Positions 12,601-21,700 of a stretch of DNA of 64,000 nucleotides are shown piece after piece; position 1 is the stretch's first letter; the number at the start of each line of letters is the position of its first letter. The position numbers and the translations under genes are program-made. The notes under the pieces were generated by a model, which saw nothing but the letters and a program-made list of their open reading frames with translations, did not search any database and was not told the origin of the DNA. Source of the DNA: Pseudomonas capsici (GTDB lineage: Bacteria; Pseudomonadota; Gammaproteobacteria; Pseudomonadales; Pseudomonadaceae); assembly GCF_017165765.1 (NCBI RefSeq), contig NZ_JAFGZD010000012.1, positions 62,001 through 126,000 on the forward strand, read 5' to 3'.

Positions 12601-12721
12601 GCCGCCAACTGTCGATGCCCTTCTCGGCCAGACGCTGGCGGAACAGCTTTTTCTTGTCCGCAGGCAAGGAAGCCAGTCGTTGTGCAATCTCCAGGAACGC
12701 TTGTTGCGTCATCCCACTCAT
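3692..12721 (-). CDS. Siderophore NRPS: C-A(Asp)-T-T-C-A(Gly)-T-C-hydroxylase (3009 aa)
   Basis: This is the third siderophore synthetase. Domains by approximate residue: C1 (HHVAYDA near 186), A1 (YTSGSTG near 653), two consecutive carrier domains (GGDSI near 1042 and 1114), C2 (HHIAVDG near 1300), A2 (YTSGSTG near 1772), T (GGHSL near 2153), C3 (HHIASDG near 2338), then about 340 residues of TauD/SyrP-type Fe(II)/2-oxoglutarate dioxygenase. The dioxygenase shows the iron triad as H-N-E near 2775 and a distal His in MLAAHARD near 2968, followed by a conserved GERK. A1 code reads D-L-T-K-I-G-H-V, a classic Asp code; A2 reads D-I-L-Q-L-G-V-V-W, close to Gly codes. C-terminal fusion of the hydroxylase matches the published fused aspartyl (I-beta-H-Asp) or histidyl hydroxylase classes. 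Because the next A domain is Asp-type, hydroxylation of the last Asp is the simplest inference. The start lies 2 bp after the upstream stop. Confidence 0.93.
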   Translation of the reverse strand: MSGMTQQAFLEIAQRLASLPADKKKLFRQRLAEKGIDSWRLPIVPAVHSEGQSLPLAQAQRRFLSAEALSSRALYNLCSVLHFDRDLDGQRLQQAMQQLTDRHQILRTRYISDAQGQLQPQCEPLQVFLPKVERLSLQAHEYEQWCADEYARQLAEPFDLASSAPWRWQAFSDAQGQSTWLFFTIHHVAYDAWSAQQLTLELAEAYRALALNEPARQPELSIQYADYAAWEQEWLDSDSCQQHLEFWRTQLADAPASLALPLDRPRPAASQRRHSGAVLARELSSELTTAVEAAIRRQGVTLYIYGLTAFSCLLSRYSGESDLCLGTSAAQRDRPELVPLIGPLLNTLVIRQQLQDNPDFSSALLRTRDTVAAAFDHQLLPFEKVLESLERPRSSPLFQVMFVQVDLPASRTLELPGVAVEVLDPPQRHARFDLTLRMVRTADSRLRCELEYSDELFEAATVEQMLDDLLAILEQSVSHPQRRLAELQMVSPPSELHGPELGSTPLPLDRQVRHWAAHTPNALALCSAEQNIDYATLGAASHALAAGLAGQGVEPGHVVALCMPRCAEQLLATLACWQRGATCLFLDPAQPPQRLAQLLQDSGASLWLTLAEAPETGVDIAHLALTSSVWSADAPVDLEQSLSQLHLPAYLIYTSGSTGQPKGVLVTHENLAHYATAVGQRLQAKPGSRWATLATVAADLGLTCVFAALNAGDPLVLPPASLTFDPPGWADFLDEQPVDCLKIAPSHLRGLLALDDARRVLPRETLILGGEGFDQALFTQVRELAPQLRIFNHYGPSETTVGVICGEIPSLDSVQTGQYLPLGQPLANCELRIVDGNDIPVPVGVAGELLIAGPQVAQGYLGQPELTARAFGSTAQGQRFYRSGDRVRLDRNGRLVFLGRQDDQVKIRGFRVEPGEVSAWLNAQPQVREGAVLAMEIKGRTQLVAYVSPALSAEELLGVQEEARRQLPEHMLPAHWQVLDTLPLTANGKLDRRALPEPTEGEAASAAAQPPIGATEQHLAQLWCQVLGCTQVGREDDFFALGGDSILSLQLIGLASRAGLKLKPRDVLQHSTLVSMALCIDCRQQPALLAVIEAFRELLEQPGLGADADFFAEGGDSILSLQLIARLRKAELRLIPRQLLENPTPRQLAGVLKPVAAKPATPPVAIQAADQPQPLSHAQQRVWFMQQLDPAQTAYNVTQLLALRGDLDVPRLQSTCQTLVQRHEALRCRFFEETGQVWQRMDETVAPIFNVHDLSGLSEAEQQASIAKAARRVFDLLNGPLLAIDVFSIAPGDYRLLFNVHHIAVDGWSMGLLVQDFALIYQGQPTPAATGLLAFIKEQRERLDGEQGQQLLGYWQQRLQDLGNEPLELPDHCLRPAVQDYSGARDEFALPGTLSAAVDAQAKALGVTPFVLYFAAYQLLLWRHAGRTDFAIGLPVAGRESAAGQALVGLFVNTLAHRVRIDARQSLQSFIKTLSGQLADDMAHQELPFEQLLDKLDFERHLDRTPVFQNLFNYQIDHGDSRRLSLPGVSVESLALPDGVVSAKFDLTFNLFTHGRGTDANTRLIVEYATALLRPETAKRLVEDYQGLLGSLTSLDLQQNLLEVPLDSVARLATAGTSMDLHCEADFVTRFEVQAALYPERVAVYSADRRLSYAALDAQANRLANWLLEQGVGHESTIAFCLPRDERLLVCILGIQKAGASYLPLDPGHPAARQAQILTRAQPQLLICDARNADLPEQLRSHLWADLPLAQFPAQAPAVDRNLQQLAYTLYTSGSTGQPKGVQISRGNFANFLLAMEQALPLENVQRYLALTTVTFDICGLELCLPLVRGGSVVLADDDERQDPVLLARLIQDRSVDLIQATPATWAMLLQGDRQVLAGRVALAGGEALSAEMATELRQSVAHLVNVYGPTETTVWSTQTPIDALQLPVAPIGRPLLNTRCHVLDEHLCEVPTGCVGELYIAGDGLARGYAGQPGLTAERFIADPFSTDGSRLYRTGDLARWQPDGQLYYLGRTDDQIKLRGFRIELGEIEAVLLSHPQLIQAVVAVQGEHLAAFWVAEAGSSPGEAEIRDYLQARLPVYMLPTHLQSLEQLPLNTNGKVDRKQLPRLQLESPTISADRRPLSASESMLADIWGAVLKRQQIPADGHFFQLGGHSLMAAQVRSRLREQGLEVPLRWLFETPVLTELAVRLEGLARDLDIGSLAIPHVDRHIEQPLSSAQQRVWLMQQLDLADSSFNMSSNVRLRGELDSQSLQRSLQRLVGRHAILRTTYHQQGGELRQRIHEDLSVALQMIDSSEAQWPIEAREVALRPFDLGSEAPLRAVLYRLDEQEHVLQLVMHHIASDGWSGAILVDELIQGYEAWSAGLQPDQDDLPIQYVDYAVWQGSPAVQLRQREGLDFWRRNLAGIPANVPLPFDFPRPERDSGTGAALDFQLSAAIVERLKAFAQDSGNSPFMLLLTCYAAVLQRETQGRDLVIGTDVANRDHPATESLIGFFVNLLALRIRLQPELSFREQAQQVRELCLQAFAWQDTPFERVVECLELPRVANLHPLLQTLFVLDNTPRQQRRLGNLQVEPLTGEQHHSKFDMALFASEDGDAISLRWVYRTSLFRPATIERLRDAFASLLEMALVAPEKPIDTLIPTVKGAAAMSTDNPVQRKMSKLGKMRQSASPAAREPIEARPLREGSKFPLLVTLRDRELAPAIWAEANRDKVENWLREHGGILFRGFDLPTPVDFESFCQSLCPQLYGQYGDLPKKEGGKNIYKSTPYPKDRMILFHNESAHQHRWPRRQWFYCEIPATTGGATPIVDSREVYRELPAWLQAKLRSKQLMYVRNFSTSLDVSWQHFFQTEERAEVERICRESNIEFQWRGANDLHTRQVCPAVILHPLTGEESFFNQIQLYHPAFLDADIREQFLRDGEASMPRQVFYGDGSELEESAIEAINAAYDRCAVRFDWQQGDVVMLDNMLAAHARDPFDGERKIVVAMGEIYGRDQVMAAPAQTEATHAELNP

Positions 12722-12723
12722 TC

Positions 12724-15700
12724 TTATTCTTCCATCTCTGATAGCAGACGCTGCATTTCGTCCAGGGCTTCATCCGTGGAAGGCCCTTGGGGTTTTTCGA
12801 TCTGCTCGGCAAGCGCGGCAATCGTCGGGTTATGGAACAGGCTGCGCAGTTCGATCTTGATGCCGAAACGGTTCTCGACCCGGGTCATCAAGCGCATCGC
12901 CAGCAGAGAATGGCCACCCAGCTCGAAGAAGCTGTTGAACACCCCGACCTGCGGCACTTCAAGCAACTCCTGCCAGATCTCGGCCAGTTGCTGTTCCAGC
13001 TCGTTGCGTGGTGCAACGCCTTCCAGAGCCACAGGTTGCGGCACCGGCAGGCTCTTGCGATCGATCTTGCCGTTTGCATTGAGGGCAAAACGTGGCTGCT
13101 CGATGAAACCGGCAGGAATCATGTAACCCGGCAACAGACCTTCCAGATGGCGACGCAAGGCCGCCTGATCCACCGGGCTCGGCGTTTGCAGCCAGGCGAA
13201 CAGACTCTGGCTGCGGGCGTCGATCATCACCACGGCCTCTTCCACACCCGGATAACGACGCAACAGCGATTCGATCTCCCCCGGCTCGATGCGGAAGCCC
13301 CGTACCTTGACCTGGAAGTCGCTACGGCCCACATAGGCCAGACGTCCGTCATTGCGGCGGCGCACCAGATCGCCGGTGCGATACATGCGGCTGCCTGGCT
13401 CGCTGGCATAAGGATCCGGCAAATAGGCTGACGCCGTGATGGCAGGCGCATGCTGATAGCCGCGGGTCACCCCGGAACCGGCGATATACAGCTCACCGGT
13501 CGTGCCCAGCGGCACCGGACGCAGCATTTCATCGAGCACGTAGCAGCGAGTGTTGAGCAACGGCGAGCCGATATCGGCCACTCCGTTCGGCACCTCCTGC
13601 AACGCCTGAGTCGTCGACCAGACCGTGGTTTCAGTCGGGCCATAGGCGTTGATCAGGGTCACGCCGCGGCTGCGCAGTTCGGTCACCAGCTCACCCGGCA
13701 CCGCTTCGCCGCCGATCAGGCCGCGTATGGCAGGCCAGTCGGCATGGCCGGTTTCCAGCAGGATCTGCCAGCCCGCCGGTGTTGCCTGGAACACCGTGGC
13801 ACGGCGCAACAAGGCAAACAGCTGATGGCCATCAACCACCTGCTCGCGGCGGGCCAGCAACAGGGCCGCGCCATTGACCAGCGGCAGGAACAGCTCCGGC
13901 TTGCACATATCGAAGGCGTAAGTGGTGCTGGCCAGCCAGACATCGCTGGCACCGAGCGGCAACTGTCGGTCAAGACCGGCCAGCAGGTTGCTCAGGTTGT
14001 CGCGGGTGACCTGCACGCCTTTGGGGGTACCGGTCGAGCCCGATGTGTAGATCACATAGGCCCGTTGTTGCGGGTTGACCGGCAAGGCCAGGTTCTCGGC
14101 GCTGTAGTCATCCAGAGACAACTGATCGATCAGATCCTTGTCGACGCCCTTCAAGGCCTCGGCACTCAGGCTCTCGCCAAGCACCCGTGCCGGACGCGCA
14201 TGACCGATGATGAAGCGCAGGCGCTCTGCCGGATGTTGCGGGTCCAGTGGCAGGTACGCCGCTCCGGCCTTGTGAATGGCCAGCAGGGTTGGCAACAGCC
14301 ACGGGCCGCGGGTCAGGCAGACGGCAATCAGGTCATCGGTGCCGACACCCCGGGCACGCAGCCAATGGGCCAGACGATTGCTGCGGGCATTGAGTTGCGC
14401 GTAGGTCCATTGCTGGTCCTGACAATCCACGGCCAGGGCCTCGGGAGTCAGTTGCACTTGCCGCTCGAAACGGGCAATCAGGTCCACTTCACGCTGCAAG
14501 GCCTGGGCAGGCAGGTTCCATGGGCGCTCGTCCAGCGCGTGATCGGCATTGGCCAGATCGATATCCCACAGACGTGCTTCAGGTTGTTTGAGCATGCCTT
14601 CGAGCAGATAGCGGTATTCGTCGGCATAGCGTTGTGCAGTGTGCGGCAGGAACAGGTCGGTGTTGTATTCCAGTACGCACTGCCAGTCATCACCGTGCTG
14701 CTCGATATGCAGACCGATATCCACCAGCGCGCTGTCGCTTTCGACATTCAGGCGCTGCACCGCAGCACCGGCAAAATGCTGTTCGACCGACGCGGCGACA
14801 TCCCGCTGGATCAGGTTGAACAACGCCTGGAACAACGGCGTATGACTCAGGTCGCGGCGAACTTGCAGGGCTTCGACCAAACGTTCGAAAGGCACATCCC
14901 CATGCTGCTGCGCTGCCAGATGCGTGGCTTGCAGTTGCTGCCAGAACTGCTCGACCGATTGCAGCGGATCGATGCTGCTGCGCAATACCTGGGTCGTGGC
15001 GAAGTAACCGATCAGGTTGTCGGTATGGGCCTGATGGCGATGGGCGACCGGCAGACCCATCCATATTTCACGTTGGCCAGAGTGTCTGGCCAGCAGGGTT
15101 TTCCAGGCAGCCAGCAGAGGTGCGAACGCCGTCAGGCCATGACGTTGCGCGGTTTCCCGAAGCTGCTCGACCAGCGCGGCGGGCAGATCGAAGCGCAGGC
15201 GCTGGCCTTTGTAGCCCTGCTCCGCCGGACGCGGCAAATCGGTCGGCAGGTTAAGTACCGGCGGTTCGCCAGCCAGGGTCTGACGCCAGTATTCAAGCTG
15301 CGATTCGATCAAGGCCTGACCCGCAGGGGCTTGCCAACTGGCGGCAATGTCGGAGAACTGCAGGGGCAGTTTCGGCAGACAGGCGCTGCGACCTTCCAGG
15401 AGGGCCTGATAGATCAGTTGCAGTTCATTGAAGAAGATCTCCAGCGAACGGGCGTCGGCAATGATGTGATGCAAGGTAACCTGCAGCACGCTGCGGCCCT
15501 GGCCCTGATACACACGAACCCTGAACAGCGGCGATGACGTGAGATCGAAGGCCCGCTGGGCTTCCTGACTCAGTTTCCGGGCGAAAGCCGGGGAATGCTC
15601 GTCGCTTTCCAGCGGTTCGATGCTCACCTGCACTGCGGCCTGAGCCTCGACACGCTGACGTGCGCCGTCGGCGGTATCGCTGAACACCGTGCGCAGGCTG

Positions 15701-18700
15701 TGTTGGCGGCTGACCAGTTGAGTCAGGGCCTGTTCCAGCAGTGCCAGTTGCAGAACAGCATCCAGGCGCAAGGCCAGGGACAGGTGATAAGCCTGAGTAT
15801 CGCCTTGCAGGCGATCCAGGAACCACAAGCGCTGTTGCGTGAAATGCAGCGGGGCCAGAGGCTCCTTGAAAGGACGCAGGATGCCTTCGGATTCAACGCT
15901 GGTTGCCGCCAGTTGCGCCGCCAGATCCCGCAGGACCGGGTGCTCGAACAGCGTGCGCAATGGCAGGCGTCGGCCATGCTGCTCGGCAATGCGCGCCACC
16001 AGACGCGCTGCCAGCAACGAATGACCACCGAGAGCGAAGAAGTTGTCTTCGGCCCCGATATCGCTGCTGCCCAGCAGCTCTTCCCAGAGTCGGGCCAGTT
16101 CCTGCTCCCACTCGCCAGAGAGCGCACTGCGCCGACCATCGCGCTGGAGTGGCTCCGGCAGCGCCTTGCGGTCAACCTTGCCGCTCGGGCTCAGTGGCAG
16201 AGTCTCCAGATGCACGAACTGACTCGGCAGCATGTAGTCCGGCAGTTGTGCAGCAAGGGTTTCGCGCAGCAGCGCTTCATCCTGTGCATCCCCCGCGTAA
16301 TAACCCACCAGCCGCGCCGCCTCGCCGTTGCCCAGCAGCACGACAGCTGCCTCGCGAACGCCGGCGATACGCGCCAGCAAGGCTTCGATTTCACCCAGTT
16401 CGATGCGGAAACCGCGCAGTTTGACCTGGAAGTCCAGACGTCCCAGATAATCCAGGCTGCCATTGCTGTTGCGGCGCACCCGGTCGCCGGTGCGGTACAT
16501 GCGGGCTCCGGTCACGAACGGATCCGGCAGGAACGCTGCTGCGGTCAGTCGCGCTGCCGCGAAATATCCGCGGCCCAGGTTGGCACCGGCCAGATACAGT
16601 TCGCCAGGAACCCCGGCAGCCACGGGTTGCAGGTCGGCATCCAGAACATAGGCGGCCGTATTGGCCACCGGCTGTCCAATGGGCACTTCCACGCCGCTTT
16701 CGTTGCCGTTGCGGACCTCGAAGGTGCTGTAGACCGTTGCTTCCGTCGGTCCGTAACCATTGATGACCCTGGCTCCCCTGCCCTCGATAGCTTCGGCCAG
16801 CGCACAAGGCAAGGCCTCGCCACCGGAAATGGCGCGCACGCCTTGCCAACTGCGCGAGGTATGCGCCACCAGCATTCTCCAGGTAGCGGGCGTGGCCTGC
16901 ATGACAGTCGGTTGCGAAGCCTCCAGCAATTGATCGATAGCCTGCGGGTCCCGAGCCTGTTCGCGGTCGGCCAGCAGGATACTGGCACCATGGGCCAGTG
17001 GCAGCAGCAGTTCGACGATGGCAATGTCGAAGGTCGCAGTGGTCAGGGCCAGCACCCGGTCCCGGGCAGTCAGCGGCAGGACCTGCCCGACCGCCAGCAT
17101 CAGGTTCATCAGGTTGCCACGGCTGATCGCCACGCCTTTGGGCTTGCCGGTGGACCCTGAGGTGTACAGCACGTAGGCGAGTTGATCGGCCATCCATGCC
17201 GGTGTCCGGAGTGTGTCGGTCGAACTCAGGGCGTCGATATCCAGCAACGGCACGCCGCTGTTCCACTCAGCCAGCGTCTCCAGACTCGCCGCAGTACCGA
17301 GGCATATCCGCGGTTGTGCAGCGTCAAGAATGTAGCGGCCACGTTCCGGTGGCGTGTCTTCGGCCAGCGGCACATAGGCCGCACCCGCCTTGAGGATGCC
17401 CAGCATCGCCGTTGGCAGGCGTGCATCCCGTGGCAGATTGAATGCCACCCGGTCTTCGATGCCGACGCCATGGGCCTGCAACGCTGCTGCCAGTCGCTCG
17501 GCGGCCTGATTCAGTTCGGCGTAAGTCAGACGCTGATCGCCAGCCAGTACGGCAATGGCATCGGGCTGGCGCGCAACCTGAAGCTCAAAGGCCTGGAGAA
17601 TGTCCTGTCGGCCATCGACCTCAGGTCCGTCGAGCCGTGCCAGAGCACGCTCGGCAGGCTGCCAGACCAGCTCACCCAGTGCTTTTTCCGGTTGATCGAG
17701 CAAAGCCTCCAGCAGCGCCAGATATTGCTCGGCCATGGTCTGCACAGTCTGTTCACGGAACAGGTCGCTGCTGTATTGCAGGCTCAGGCTGATGCCATGC
17801 TCGCTGTCACGCACATCCAGATGCAGATCGCACAAGGCGCTGTCCGGGCGGTTGTCCAGCGGCTCTGCGATGACGTCGGTCAGCTCGAAACGCTCCAGGG
17901 CATTGCCCGGGAAGTAGTTGAACATGACCTGGAACAGCGGGTTGTAACTGACCTGCCGGGCCACGCCGAGCTGTTCGATCAGGTAGTCGAACGGCAAGTC
18001 CTGATGGGACTGCACCGACACCGACAGCGCCTGCAACTCAGTCATCAATTGCAGCAGGCTGCGCTCGCCGGACAGCTTCTTGCGATACACCAGCGTATTG
18101 ACGAAGCAACCGACCAGAGGCTGCAACGCGGCATGATGCCGGTTGGCCACAGGTACGCCGACAATAATGTCGTCTTCACCGCTGCGGCTGCGCAGCAGCA
18201 ACTGGAATGCCGCCAGCATCGGCGTGAAGTTGCTCCAGCCATGACGGGCGCTGAAGGCGCGCAAACGCGCAGTCAGGGCTTCAGGCAAACGCTGCTCGAC
18301 GCGACCACCGTTCTGGCTGGCCTGGGCGGGACGCGGGAAATCGGCAGCCAGTTCCAGCACCGGCAGTTCACCGGCCAGTTGCTCGCGCCAGAAACCCAGT
18401 TCCTGCTCACAGGCCTTGCTGTTCATCCATTGACGCTGCCACAGGGCATAATCGGCGTATTGCATCGACATGACCGGAGCTTCTGTGCTCAGGCCCTGAC
18501 GCAGATGGCGATACTGTTTGCACAGGCCATCGATGATCAGTTGCAGGGACCAGCCATCGGCGACGATATGATGGCAGTTCAGTGACAGGACAAACGCCTC
18601 AGGTGCCAGACGATAGAGCCTGGCGCGCAGCAACGGCGCAGCCTGCAGATCGAAAGGCATCATTGCGTCCTGACGCAGCAGGTCGTGCAGTGCTTCTTCG

Positions 18701-21700
18701 CTTTGCACGTCGATCAATGGCAACTCAAGTTCTGTACGGGCCAGAATCACCTGACTCGGTCCCTCGGCTTCGCCGATGAAACCGGTGCGCAGCACTTCAT
18801 GCTGATCGAGTACAGACTGCAAGGCACGCTGCAGGTCGGCGATATTCAAGGCACCGGTCAGGCGCACCGCACCGGCCAGGTTGTAGGCCGGGCTTTGCGG
18901 GTCGAGCTGTTGCAGGAACCAGAGCCGTTGCTGGGCAAAGGACAGCGGCAGCTTTTCAGGGCGCGGCAAGCGTGTTGGCGCTGATTGGGCGGTGTCGGTA
19001 CGGTTTTCCAGCCAGTCGGCCATGGCGGCGATGGTCGGACGCTCGAACACGATGCGCAGTGGCAGGTCTTTACCGCTGAGCTTGCCGATCAGACCGATCA
19101 GTTGCGTGGCCAGCAGCGAGTGCCCGCCCAGCTCGAAGAAGTTGTCTTCGACGCCGACCTGATCGAGCCCCAGCACGCTTTGCCAGGCTTCGACCATCTG
19201 GCTTTGCAGTTCGCTGCTGGGTGCCACATAACGGGCCTGGCTTTGCGCGGCAAAATCCGGCGCGGGCAAGGATTTGCGGTCGATCTTGCCATTGCCGTTG
19301 AGCGGAAAACGTTCAAGGAACATGAACGCGCTCGGAATCATGTACGGCGGCAGGTTGCCCAGCACATGCTCGCGCAGGGCTTCGATGCCCGGCTGGGTAT
19401 CGGCCACCACATAGGCCACCAGCACCTTGGAGCGTTGCTGGTCATCACGCGCCACGACTACCGCCTCCCGGACACCCGGATAACGGGTCAGGCAGGCTTC
19501 GATCTCGTCCAGTTCGATACGGTGGCCACGGATCTTGACCTGATGGTCGGTGCGCCCGACGTACTCCAGATCGCCATTGGGCAGGAAGCGCGCCAGGTCG
19601 CCCGTGCGATAGAGGCGGCTGCCATCGTTGGCAATCGGGTCCGGCAGGAACACCGCCGCCGTGCGTGCCGGGTCGGCCATATAGCCACGACCGACGCCCA
19701 CACCGGCCACGAAGATTTCCCCCACCGCACCGGCAGGTATCGGCTGCAGATCGGCATTGAGCAGGTACAAGCGGTTATTCAGCGTGGCGCGGCCAATGGG
19801 CACGTTGATGCGTTGCTCGGGCAAGCGTTCGAGCAACGGATGGAACGCCACGTCATCGGAGCATTCAGCCGGGCCATAGGCGTTCATCAGCGGAATCGCG
19901 GGATAACGCTCGAACCAGCGCCGCGCCAGAGCTGGCGGCAGTGCTTCACCGGTGGCCAGCACCCAGCGCAGACGCGAACGGTCAAGGCCTGCATCGAGCA
20001 GGCTCTGCATCAATGACGGCACCGCCTCAAGGATGCTGATGCCATGGCGTTCTATGGCTGCTGCCAGATCGTCGGGGTTCTGCACCACGCAATCGCCCAG
20101 AATCACCGTGCGCGCACCCAGCACCATACCGGCCAGGGTTTGCCAGACGGAAATGTCGAAGCACTGCGGCGCGGTCTGGGCAATCACATCATTGGCATCG
20201 AGCCCGAGCCCCGGCAGCTTGCCGAGAATGTTGTTGAGCATGCCTGCGTGGGCCACCATCGCGCCTTTTGGCGTGCCGGTGGAGCCGGAAGTGAAGATGC
20301 AATAGGCCAGCGAACTGTCATGAACCGGAATGTTCAGGTCATCATCGCTGTAGCTGCCCAATGCGGACGAGTCGTAAAGCACCGACTTGAGCGGCTGCTC
20401 CAGCAGTTCCACGGCCTCCATCGCCAGTTCGCCCTGCCCTGCGCTGTGGATCAGCAAAGGCGTGCGACTCTGGCGCAGCACCTGGGCCAGACGTTGTGGC
20501 GGGTTGCGCGGATCAAGTGGCAGCCAGCCTGCGCCGGCCTTGAGGGTGGCGACGATCATCACCACCAGATCCAGGCCACGCTCGTCGAACACCGCGATCA
20601 GGTCGTCGGATTTGACACCCTGTGCCCGCAAGTGCCGGGCCAGGCGGTTGGCGGCACGGTTCAACTGATCGAAAGTCAGGCTCTGTTCACCATGCACAAT
20701 GGCCACGCGCTCGGGCGTCTTGCGAACCTGTTGTTGCAAACGCTCGATATACAGGGGTTGCAGCAGTTGTTCATCGGCGGCCAGACCACCACCGGCCCAG
20801 ACCTGCTGCTGGAGGGCAATTTCCTGCTCATCGAGCATGGCCAGATGATGCAAGGGCGTTTCGGGCTTCTCGCTCAGTGCTTCGCCCATATTCAGCAGCA
20901 AGGCGCGGAAGTGACGCAGCATCTGCTCGATTTCTTCGCGCAGGAACCAGTCGGTCTGATAGGTCAGCTGCAAATGCAGACGTTCGCCCGGAACAATTAC
21001 CACGGTCACGGGGTAATTGGTGTGGGTGCGGTTGGCCATGTCGCTGATCAGGTAATCCAGCTGGCTCTGACGCAGGTCGGAAGCAATCGGCGCGTTCTCG
21101 AATACGAACAGGCTCTGGAACAGATCCTGGCGCTGCACTTCGCTCCAGCGCTGGATGTCGGCCAGGGAAACGCTTTCGTGTTCACGCAGGCTCAGGTTCT
21201 CGGTCTGCAAGGCCTTGAGCCATGGCCCCAGCGCATCGTCCGGGCACCAGCTCCAGCGTAGCGGCAGGCTATTGATAAACAGGCCGACGATACTTTCCAT
21301 GCCCTGCATATGGACCGGACGCCCGGCCACGGTGATACCGAACACCAGATCGCGATCACCGCTGTAGCGTGCCAACAGCAAAGCCCAGGCACCCTGCACC
21401 AGAGTGTTGAGGGTGATGCCGTGGCGGGCTGCGGTATTTTGCAGGCTCTGGGTCTGTTCCAGAGTCAGGTATTCGACGCAATCCTCGACCGGCTCGGCGG
21501 CCCCCTGAATACGACCGACATGACCAAAACCAAATTCGTTGGGTGTATCGAACCCGGCCAGACGCTGTTGCCAGAACTCCTGATGATCTTCCGGCTTCTG
21601 GGCTTCCAGCCAGCGGATGAAGTCGCGGTACGGACGTGGTGTCGACAGATTCAGACGACGACCTTCCTGCGCGGCGCGGTAGCCGTTGAGGAAGTCCATC

